Origin: Methanosarcina sp.
GTDB taxonomy: Archaea; Halobacteriota; Methanosarcinia; Methanosarcinales; Methanosarcinaceae
Direction of reading: 5' to 3'
Assembly (NCBI GenBank): GCA_003157235.1
Contig: PMJC01000001.1
Location: forward strand, 1-12,080
DNA: 12,080 nt
Made by a program: the position numbers and the translations under genes. The notes beneath the pieces were generated by a model, which was not told where the DNA came from, made no database searches, and was given only the letters and a program-made list of their open reading frames with translations. Below, one piece after another: positions 1 through 7,278 of the stretch. Positions within the stretch are counted from its first letter, which is position 1. Each line of letters begins with the position of its first letter.

Positions 1-1
1 T

Positions 2-907
2 GTTGAAAACGGACCAGTAAGAGCCTGTGTTGAATCGGTAAAGACCTGGGGTAAATCGAGGTTTATCGAACGAACATACATTTATCGTTCTTATCCACGT
101 ATAGATTACGACATGGAAGTACACTGGCTCGAAACAGGAAGTGATACTACCGATTCCCCGATGTTAAGAGCAGTCTTTCCAATATCAATGGAGAATTCAA
201 AATTTTACTCACAAGTCCCTTTTTATGTTGCTGAAAGACCTGTTGACGGAAAGATCAATGGCAAAGAAGCACCCTCATGGCTGCAACATGCTGATGCTTA
301 TGGAAATAAGGCAGAATCTAATGATGGACTTGAAGTTCCTGCGCAAAAGTGGGTCGATGTAACTGATGGTAAAGTTGGGATTGCCCTTCTTAATAAAACA
401 AAATATGGACATTCTTACAGCCATGGTGACCTCAGGATTACACTTATGAGATCGGCAGGTGATCCTGATATTTATCCAAACCTTGGTAAATTCAATATAA
501 GCTATTCATTGTTCCCTCATGTCAGTGACTGGAAAAACGGAGTCTGGGCTGAAGGGGAAGATTTTAATGTTCCGGTTTATGCTGGCGAGCCGCCATCACT
601 TGCTCTTGTGAATGCTCATTCCATATGTCCTGAAGAGGCTTCATTTTTCTCAATCGATTCACCAGGTGTTGTTCTGACTGGTATGAAAAAGGCGGAGGAT
701 GGTAATGAATTAATAGTAAGGCTCGCTGAAATTGAAGGTAAAGAGACAATCATAAATCTCAGATTACCTGTTGATGTGAGTTCAGTACGCAGACTGAACC
801 TGATAGAATTACCTCTCGAAAATGCCTCCCAACCAACTGTTAATGGTAAAACAATACACCTCAAAATAAAACCAAATGAGATTGTTACACTTGGTATAAC
901 CTGGTAA
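2..907 (+). CDS. Alpha-mannosidase, GH38 type, C-terminal part (5' truncated by window edge)
   Basis: This is the last 301 residues of a glycoside hydrolase family 38 alpha-mannosidase, an enzyme that removes alpha-linked mannose from glycans. The frame is open from base 2 with no stop, so the true start lies outside the window; the ATG at 113 is internal because the upstream residues (VENGPVRACVESVKTWGKSR) continue the same beta-sandwich homology. Family-typical C-terminal signatures are visible: KWVDVTDGKVGIALLN, KYGHSYSHGDLRITLMRS, and a following segment ending in SYSLFPH, which match the post-catalytic beta domains of GH38. The N-terminal catalytic domain with its zinc site and nucleophile is not here, so activity cannot be judged. 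The gene ends in TAA at 905-907 and converges with the susD-like gene, whose stop lies about 60 bases away on the other strand. It may belong to a neighbouring glycan locus extending to the left. Family assignment is confident; substrate linkage is unknown. Confidence 0.88.
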   Translation, partial: VENGPVRACVESVKTWGKSRFIERTYIYRSYPRIDYDMEVHWLETGSDTTDSPMLRAVFPISMENSKFYSQVPFYVAERPVDGKINGKEAPSWLQHADAYGNKAESNDGLEVPAQKWVDVTDGKVGIALLNKTKYGHSYSHGDLRITLMRSAGDPDIYPNLGKFNISYSLFPHVSDWKNGVWAEGEDFNVPVYAGEPPSLALVNAHSICPEEASFFSIDSPGVVLTGMKKAEDGNELIVRLAEIEGKETIINLRLPVDVSSVRRLNLIELPLENASQPTVNGKTIHLKIKPNEIVTLGITW

Positions 908-968
908 TTTTGAAGTCTATCCAACGGACTCCACAAGCAAAGCGAGGAATCCTACTTTATTCGATATT

Positions 969-2477
969 TTAAAGTTTATTAATCCACAATACATCATCGA
1001 CGCCATCGGATCCTGCGAACTGGCTCTGAATAGCTGCTTTGACATTTGTTTCATTGGTCGTATATTCCTGTTGAGGGTATCTCCACCGCACCGGTATCTT
1101 GCCGCTCGGATTTGCCATGCCTTCGCCTATCTGAAGTTGTGGGATCCCTGTCCTGCGGATGTTATAGAATGCTTCCCATCCTGAGTTATTGAAAAAAGCA
1201 ATATATTTCTGATTTAGGATCTGCTCAAGGCTATTGCCATAATTTACTGAAGACTGACCCAGGTAGGATGCTATTGTGCTTTCTGCGATACCATAATTCT
1301 CCATCGAGGCTCTTATACCTTCATTGTAATATGTCTCTGCATTACCTGCCACCCATCCACGGTTTATTGCTTCCGCAATGTTGAAGCATTGCTCCGGATA
1401 ACCAACAATTATCATCGGCTCACCGGTAGGCGTGCAGTACCTGCTGCGGTTAAAGATTGATGCTGCATTCTTTGACGCTTCTATACTTGCATACGAATCA
1501 TTGCAGTTTACACCTCCATATTCGTTTACATCAAAGCCTGAAGCAGTCGGATTAGCTGCTACAGCATCTGCTGTTCTTTCTGCTACCACTGCTATTCGCG
1601 GGTCATTGTACTTCTTTATCAGGTTATAGTACGTATTGCCTATACGGTAATAGTCTGATGTGGCCTGTACGTAGAACCTTGGATAACGATTGTTTTCTTT
1701 GTCATACCACCTGAAGGTGGCATTATCGTCGTTTGATGTGAATATAGGATGCTTATCCGGATTATTTACTATTTCTGCAAACTTGCTCTTTATTCCAATG
1801 GCCGTTTCTGTATCCGCTTTCTTACTCAGGTTTATTAGTATCCTTAACCGTAATGAGTTGACAAGTTTTTGCCATTTGGCTACATCACCACCATACAAAA
1901 GCTCGTTTGCTCCTACCGACACTTTCTTTTCTACTGCCGCACCTAATATAGTATCAGCTTCCTCCAGAAGAGACAGGCATTGAGTGAAGACTTCTGCCTG
2001 TGTGTCGTATTTTGGTGTGAAGTTATAGGCGCTTTCCCCTTTTAGCGCTTCACTCATTGGAATATCGCCCATTTGCATCGACATATCGATCAGGCAATAA
2101 GCCATAAAAAAATTACCTATCCCTTTATAGGCCGCTGTATTGATCCTATCTCCTTCACTTACCATCGCCATTACATCCCTTAGTGTCGAGTACCATCCAA
2201 AGCTTGCTTCTCCTCCAAGGTAACCCTGGAAACCGGCATCGCCCTGTTGCGATGAGATGCTCGCAATATTCTGTGCCCATCCGTAATTGGTCCCATAAAG
2301 TGGATTATAAGCCCCCATAGTACTGGTTATTACGCTCGTCAATACTAAAGTTGGAGACACCTGCCCCTGTGATGGAGCGTTGGGGTTAAGCTCATAGTTG
2401 GAAAAAGGAGTGCACCCCGAATAGGCCAGTATTGTCCAGACTATTATTGTTGCTGATATATATTTTACTTTTTTCAT
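969..2477 (-). CDS. SusD/RagB-family outer-membrane glycan-binding lipoprotein
   Basis: A 502-residue SusD-like protein, the surface lipoprotein that lids a SusC-type transporter and captures its ligand. The N-terminus is a lipoprotein signal peptide: basic MKKVK, a hydrophobic stretch, then AYSGC with the lipidated cysteine at residue 22. The mature start (NYELNPNAPSQGQVSPTLVL) and the following helical text (NFFMAYCLIDMSMQMGDIPM, YDTQAEVFTQCLSLLEEAD) are typical of the SusD-like_2 branch, with TPR-like helices; the C-terminal part has the expected LNQKYIAFF and GWEAFYNIRRTG segments followed by RWRYPQQEY. Length is normal for the family. It begins 36 bases after the susC-like stop, the usual susC-susD order, and is the last gene of the minus-strand series. 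No internal damage is seen. The ligand cannot be inferred; SusD-like_2 members also pair with transporters for peptides or glycopeptides, which would fit the peptidase upstream. Confidence 0.95.
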   Translation of the reverse strand: MKKVKYISATIIVWTILAYSGCTPFSNYELNPNAPSQGQVSPTLVLTSVITSTMGAYNPLYGTNYGWAQNIASISSQQGDAGFQGYLGGEASFGWYSTLRDVMAMVSEGDRINTAAYKGIGNFFMAYCLIDMSMQMGDIPMSEALKGESAYNFTPKYDTQAEVFTQCLSLLEEADTILGAAVEKKVSVGANELLYGGDVAKWQKLVNSLRLRILINLSKKADTETAIGIKSKFAEIVNNPDKHPIFTSNDDNATFRWYDKENNRYPRFYVQATSDYYRIGNTYYNLIKKYNDPRIAVVAERTADAVAANPTASGFDVNEYGGVNCNDSYASIEASKNAASIFNRSRYCTPTGEPMIIVGYPEQCFNIAEAINRGWVAGNAETYYNEGIRASMENYGIAESTIASYLGQSSVNYGNSLEQILNQKYIAFFNNSGWEAFYNIRRTGIPQLQIGEGMANPSGKIPVRWRYPQQEYTTNETNVKAAIQSQFAGSDGVDDVLWINKL

Positions 2478-2513
2478 GATTCAATCTTAATAATTTTTAA
2501 CTAATTGCTTTTC

Positions 2514-5500
2514 CTAGAAAGTAACATTAATGTTAAACCCGATATTCCTGAACGATGGCGTCTGTAGGTTGTCCGACGTGTCAAACTCCGAGAACTGGTC
2601 CGGGTCGATCAGTCCTGCTTTGCTGTACATAAACAGGTTCCTTCCTACCAGAGAGATGTTGGCTTTGTGCAGCGGTGTGCCTGACAATAGCCTTGCCGGT
2701 ACGTTATACGTAAGTGCAAATTCCCTCATCTTTATGTAGGTGCGATTCGCTAAAACAGCCTCGTTTATGCCGTAATAACCCGACGAATTCTGGATATAGT
2801 CAAAGTAATTCGTAGCTTTAGTGTTCGCAGCAAATACCCGGGTGTCGCTGATCACATTCCCGTCGCCGTCACGCGTTAGATCGCCTGATATTACGTTTAC
2901 CCCGGGTGCAATATAATCCTTCCCCTCGTACCAGTTCTGTCGTTCCTGATCGTTGATCTTAAGGCTTCGTCCTCCTGCCCACATGTACTTGTCGTAGTTG
3001 CTGATGATTTTACCTCCCACGCATCCGTCAAAGGAGGCTGACAGTGACCAGCTCTTATATGTAACCGTATTAGATATTCCTATTATAAAGTCGCTATTGG
3101 AATATCCTAATTTTTGCGTGATATTGTCTTCCTGTGCAAGACCGCTATTCCCTATTATTATCTGACCGTCAAAGCCCGACCCTGCTGGGGCCCTCATGTA
3201 CGCTGTTCCATAAATGGCATCCCACCTGTCCCCAACTTTGATTTTCCCAATGCTGGTCTGACCCTCCGGTAGCTTATGCAGGTATTTCCGGTAGGATGAC
3301 AGGTTGAAGACTATATCCCATGACAGGCCATCTTTCACTCGGATGGGTGAAGCGGTGGTTGTTAATTCCCACCCTTTACGAAGATCTTCTCTCCCATTTA
3401 AAATGTAGGATGTCCAACCCGATGATTCCGAGATAGCCTGGCTATAGGTCTGTGGTCCGTCGATAAAGTAAAAATATGCAAAGTCAAAACCAAGCCTGTT
3501 GCCAAACATACGTAGTTCCGTCCCTAGTTCATACCCTGTGCTGAAGGAGGGCTTTATATCTTTTGTATAGATGGAACTCTGGGTACTAAGGCTGACATTG
3601 TCATTCCATGATGTCCCTTTTGTGTAAACCTGGCTAAAATAGTAAGGACTGAATGCGCTCCCAACCTTTGTTAACGACGCCCTCGCCTTTAAGTAGTCGA
3701 TCCATTTCGGAAGAGGTATGTATTCACTTAATACTGTGGCTGCCTGAACTGATGGATAGAGGTAGCTGTTCTGTCCAAAGGTCGGGATGGTGGATGACCA
3801 TTGGTTACGTACCGTTGCATTGAGGTATATGTAGCTCTTCCAATTGACATCAACGTAGCCGTAGACTCCATATTCAAGCAGTTCACTTTTCGAACTGCTT
3901 GACGCTGTCGGCTTAAGGGTATTGTCTAAGGTGTAGATGCCCGGTACTGCCAATCCGTCTGTCGAGGCACTGTGGGACCGGTCATTCCACGAGCGCGTTG
4001 TCCCGCCACCCATAGCGTCTATCTCAAAGTCTCCAAGTTTTAAATCATATTTAGCTATAAGATCAGATGTGCTCTGGAAATCAGTATAATAATACTGTGA
4101 GTAGTTGCCATTGCGCTGTCCTACTGTCGAATAGGCAGCCCTTGAGTCCTGCATCAGCGTTTGAGTGTTCATCGCTGTACGTACCGTAATATTAAACTTT
4201 GGCGAGATATCATACTTCAGTGACATGCTTCCGTACATGTGGTCCTTCGTCTCCCCTTTCAGGTTTTCATGTAGTATAAAGTACGGGTTGTTATAGTCGT
4301 ATGATCCAAAGTCGTAGCCGGGGCCAATATCAAAATTACGCTGCTGGATGCCTTCCAGACCTGGTGCCCAGTAGTTCTTCAGGTCGCGGACGTCAACATT
4401 GGCACCCGTCCACAATAGGCCCGTGTATATCGGACTGTACCGGCCATAACCCACTGATGGGTAGTTGGGTGACTCAAGCTTACTGTAGTTGATTGCTGCA
4501 TCAAATCGTAAATTCTTGCGCAGGTTGGCTCCTCCTGACAGGTTTACGGTAAACGATTTAACACTTGTGTTGTCGAAAACACCTTTCTGGTACATCTGGC
4601 TTATGGACGTGCGAAAATCACCATTCTCCCCTTTGCTGCCAAAACTAAAATTGTTGTTGGTAACAAAACCTGTATTCATAAGATTTTTCAGGTTGTCCTT
4701 ACCTCTTGGTATCCACGGTATCGCAATACGGTTCCCGTCTGCATCAAATGGACTGTTCCATTGCGGCAGAAGCCTACCGTCCATCTCAGGTCCCCATGCT
4801 CCCCAGAACTCGTACGTAGGATCCCCTGCAATATATTGTCCATGGTATCCTGTACCATATTTCTTCTGATATTCCGGCGTAACTATCAGTCCTGCATCAA
4901 AGATCGTGGATGAATTAAACGCCAGTTCTACTCCTTCTTTTGCCTTTTTCGTTGTTATCTGGATAACTCCATTCTGACCTAGTTGTCCATATAATACTGC
5001 GGCTGCCGGTCCCTTTAAAACATTCATGCTTTCTATATCATCCGGAGAGATCTCCCAGAACGTAGCGCTTTCTACCGGTACTCCGTCTATAACTACTACC
5101 GGAGTTACTCCACGTAATATAACATTGGGCTGATCAAACAGGTTCGGCGAATTAGTTACCTTGATACCCGCTATCTTACCTGAAAGACTGGTGGCTAGAT
5201 TGGCTACAGGAATTTTATCCAGTACCGGTGCATCAAGATTTTGTACTGAATATCCCAGCTTCTTCTTTTCCTTTTTTATCCCTAATGCTGTCACTACTAC
5301 CTCGTCCATTGAGATTACTGACAAGGTCATACTGACATTTATCTCGCTACGGCCATTGACAACCTCCTCCCGGTCTGAATAACCAATAAACGAAAAGGTC
5401 AGAGAACGTATCGCTACAGATGAATTTATTACATACCGACCGTTAATATCTGACAATGTCCCCGTAGTCGTACCTTTCGATACGACCGACACGCCTGCCA

Positions 5501-5684
5501 TAACAACTCCTTTCTCATCCGTGATTACACCGGTAACTTTAAGTTGCTGTTGGTCCTGTGCATAAGCAAATCCAGCAAGTGATCCGATGCTATTCAGAAC
5601 AAGCAAAAGGATTACTAATCCCATTCTGTGAGAATGGATCATGTTCCAAAAATTTTTTGTGAACTGAAAATCTAATTTCTTCAT
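2514..5684 (-). CDS. SusC/RagA-family TonB-dependent outer-membrane transporter
   Basis: A 1056-residue TonB-linked outer-membrane importer, working with the adjacent SusD-like lipoprotein. Residues 1-42 form a long signal peptide with a hydrophobic core (MGLVILLLVLNSIGSLAGFA) and likely cleavage after AYA. Residues about 48-120 are a carboxypeptidase-regulatory-like beta domain (VTGVITDEKGVVMAGVSVV, then TLSDINGRYVI). The TonB-box region is MDEVVVTALG near 126-135. The plug spans roughly 140-250, with LSGKIAGIKV, a VVVIDGVPV motif, DIESMNVLKGPAAAVLYG and NGVIQITTKKA. The rest is the beta-barrel, ending in the expected aromatic C-terminus (NINVTF). The plug has a short loop between ILRG and VVVIDG compared with the usual SusC/RagA loop, as in one branch of the family. 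The 93 bases upstream show no convincing Bacteroidetes promoter (TAnnTTTG), so transcription from upstream genes is plausible. The frame is intact. Confidence 0.96.
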   Translation of the reverse strand: MKKLDFQFTKNFWNMIHSHRMGLVILLLVLNSIGSLAGFAYAQDQQQLKVTGVITDEKGVVMAGVSVVSKGTTTGTLSDINGRYVINSSVAIRSLTFSFIGYSDREEVVNGRSEINVSMTLSVISMDEVVVTALGIKKEKKKLGYSVQNLDAPVLDKIPVANLATSLSGKIAGIKVTNSPNLFDQPNVILRGVTPVVVIDGVPVESATFWEISPDDIESMNVLKGPAAAVLYGQLGQNGVIQITTKKAKEGVELAFNSSTIFDAGLIVTPEYQKKYGTGYHGQYIAGDPTYEFWGAWGPEMDGRLLPQWNSPFDADGNRIAIPWIPRGKDNLKNLMNTGFVTNNNFSFGSKGENGDFRTSISQMYQKGVFDNTSVKSFTVNLSGGANLRKNLRFDAAINYSKLESPNYPSVGYGRYSPIYTGLLWTGANVDVRDLKNYWAPGLEGIQQRNFDIGPGYDFGSYDYNNPYFILHENLKGETKDHMYGSMSLKYDISPKFNITVRTAMNTQTLMQDSRAAYSTVGQRNGNYSQYYYTDFQSTSDLIAKYDLKLGDFEIDAMGGGTTRSWNDRSHSASTDGLAVPGIYTLDNTLKPTASSSSKSELLEYGVYGYVDVNWKSYIYLNATVRNQWSSTIPTFGQNSYLYPSVQAATVLSEYIPLPKWIDYLKARASLTKVGSAFSPYYFSQVYTKGTSWNDNVSLSTQSSIYTKDIKPSFSTGYELGTELRMFGNRLGFDFAYFYFIDGPQTYSQAISESSGWTSYILNGREDLRKGWELTTTASPIRVKDGLSWDIVFNLSSYRKYLHKLPEGQTSIGKIKVGDRWDAIYGTAYMRAPAGSGFDGQIIIGNSGLAQEDNITQKLGYSNSDFIIGISNTVTYKSWSLSASFDGCVGGKIISNYDKYMWAGGRSLKINDQERQNWYEGKDYIAPGVNVISGDLTRDGDGNVISDTRVFAANTKATNYFDYIQNSSGYYGINEAVLANRTYIKMREFALTYNVPARLLSGTPLHKANISLVGRNLFMYSKAGLIDPDQFSEFDTSDNLQTPSFRNIGFNINVTF

Positions 5685-5777
5685 GTAGTTAATTTTATGG
5701 TTAATTTTTGTTTTCCACTTAGGGTAAAGAGTAACCTAGTAAGTCATTATTTAATAGCTTTTTATGGTTATATATAA

Positions 5778-7184
5778 TCAAATTTTATTGGTTAAAATGC
5801 CGGTATTGTCAATAACTACCGGAGGGTTATGAGGGTATAGATTTTTTTGAACAGAGTAGCTTTTTGAGGATATTGAACCAATTTCGCTTGCCGGAATAAT
5901 CTTATCATTCGCCAGAAAATTTTCGAGAGTATATTCTTCCCCAACAATTTTCATTATTCTTTTTACAATCATTTCCCTGCTGGCAACATCGTAATAAGGG
6001 ATCATGGCTCCACGCATGCAATTCTCTTCCTCCGGGCGGTAAATGCCATACCAGTAAGAATATCCTCCTTCAAAAATCCCTGTATTGGAATAAGAAGATT
6101 TGGAATATTTATCCATTCTGAGGAAATATTGCCATGGAATTTTTGCACTATCGCTGGTACCTGAAACATTTAAGTACCAGCCCAAATTTTGCATTATCAT
6201 AAGATCGTTCTTTATCTTATCATCAGCGGAAGTAGCATTTCCACCATATTCATCGGCAAGTTTGGCAAAGGCATGGCCAGTTTCATGCATCACAATATTG
6301 TAAAATGCAAATGGTTCAGCAAGGTCCGACATAGGACAGATTGGTATTGCCCGACCGCTTGTGTTCATCCAGGTCATCCCACCATATTTTTTGTCGTTGA
6401 GCACAAGACAAATCATGGCCTTATCGGCATCCAGTCCAGGAATTTGTTCAGCGACCTGGTAACACTTGTCTTTAAGAGTATTCAGTCCATAACTGTCATA
6501 CGATGACTCAAAGTATGTTGAAACAGAGTCACTGGAATGGGTTTGTTCGCCGATTGCCGGCCCTTTACCCCTTAAAATTCCCCGGTCGTTTGATTCCGAA
6601 TAGCAGATATATGCATTGAAATAACTTTTATATGTCTTGTAAGGCTCAATGCTAAAAATATGATCAATGAGTTTTTGTGCCATCTGCTGGTAGTTACCCT
6701 TATCAAGCAGGTCTTCGTTTGTAAAACCATCTCCAAGTATTACCAGGTTAACTTTATTTTCACCATTAAAAAAATATCTTTCATATTCATTGGTAACATA
6801 TTGCTTTAAGGTCGAAAACCTGTACTCCTGGCTTTTTTTGTACATCTTTCCTTTCCTTGTTATAAGCTGCCATAAATAGGATGTACTTCCCTTTATTTCT
6901 CCCTTTGCCGGGGTATACAAAGTGTCATACCCAGCTGGAAAAAGTTTCCAATTGTTCCCGTTGTCATCAGATAAAAGCAAATCAAAACTAATATTATTGC
7001 CACCGGGATGCTTCCATTTAAATTTTACTTCGCCGGGTACTAATTCAGAAGCATTATCCTGGGGTGTTCTTAATACAGTTTCATTCTGTATCAGATTATT
7101 ATCAGGTACATTATCCTTATGGCAACCCACTAAAATCAATATGATTACTGTAAGAAAAAACATTATGGTCTTTCTTCCTGGCAT
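5778..7184 (-). CDS. M64-type (IgA-peptidase-like) zinc metallopeptidase, lipoprotein
   Basis: A 468-residue secreted metallopeptidase. I chose the ATG at 7184 over the TTG at 7208 because it gives a compact lipoprotein signal (MPGRKTIMFFLTVIILILVGC, lipidated Cys 21); the longer form merely adds eight residues. Residues about 34-126 form an Ig/fibronectin-like beta domain (VKFKWKHPGG, then STSYLWQLITRKG and EYRFSTL). The peptidase domain starts near 143 with NKVNLVILGDGFTNEDLL, a typical M64 opening. The zinc-binding helix is HETGHAFAKLADEYGG at 300-315: His300 and His304 are ligands, Glu301 is the general base, and the family's downstream DEY is conserved. The catalytic motif is therefore intact. 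Family members are named after a Clostridium ramosum IgA peptidase, but most bacterial homologues have unknown substrates, so IgA cleavage is not claimed. It lies between a FISUMP lipoprotein gene and susC, suggesting surface processing of a protein or glycoprotein. Confidence 0.85.
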   Translation of the reverse strand: MPGRKTIMFFLTVIILILVGCHKDNVPDNNLIQNETVLRTPQDNASELVPGEVKFKWKHPGGNNISFDLLLSDDNGNNWKLFPAGYDTLYTPAKGEIKGSTSYLWQLITRKGKMYKKSQEYRFSTLKQYVTNEYERYFFNGENKVNLVILGDGFTNEDLLDKGNYQQMAQKLIDHIFSIEPYKTYKSYFNAYICYSESNDRGILRGKGPAIGEQTHSSDSVSTYFESSYDSYGLNTLKDKCYQVAEQIPGLDADKAMICLVLNDKKYGGMTWMNTSGRAIPICPMSDLAEPFAFYNIVMHETGHAFAKLADEYGGNATSADDKIKNDLMIMQNLGWYLNVSGTSDSAKIPWQYFLRMDKYSKSSYSNTGIFEGGYSYWYGIYRPEEENCMRGAMIPYYDVASREMIVKRIMKIVGEEYTLENFLANDKIIPASEIGSISSKSYSVQKNLYPHNPPVVIDNTGILTNKI

Positions 7185-7234
7185 TTTAAAATGAGGATTT
7201 ATGTTCAATGCTTTTACAAAAGGCTTATAATGAA

Positions 7235-7259
7235 GGAGGAAGTTAAATTAACTACCTCC
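7235..7259. terminator. Strong intergenic stem-loop after the FISUMP gene
   Basis: A near-perfect inverted repeat: GGAGG (7235-7239) pairs with CCTCC (7255-7259), then after one A-A mismatch AGTTA (7241-7245) pairs with TAACT (7249-7253) around a three-base loop. A run of six T follows on the plus strand (7263-7268), which is a run of six A preceding the hairpin when read on the minus strand. It lies 19 bases beyond the stop of the minus-strand FISUMP gene and about 50 bases before the M64 start. In the direction of the operon there is no good U-tract after the stem, so it could be a weak attenuator or an mRNA 3'-end stabiliser rather than a true terminator. No plus-strand gene needs it. Confidence 0.45.
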
Positions 7260-7278
7260 TCCTTTTTTAAGCCGGTTA

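Noticed and set aside
954..975. ACTTTA...TAAAGT inverted repeat between the convergent mannosidase and susD-like genes as a bidirectional terminator
   Set aside because: Only six AT-rich base pairs around a ten-base loop, overlapping the susD stop codon; too weak to call although a terminator is expected here.
4489..4869. Plus-strand open frame of 126 codons opposite the SusC-like gene
   Set aside because: Antisense to the intact beta-barrel coding region, with no family features or start signal.
5685..5777. A promoter directly ahead of the SusC-like gene
   Set aside because: The nearest TTTG-like motifs either lie inside the end of the M64 gene or lack the final G and a -33 partner.
5778..7184. 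Naming the M64 protein an IgA protease or virulence factor
   Set aside because: Family membership alone does not give the substrate, and the context is a nutrient-uptake locus.
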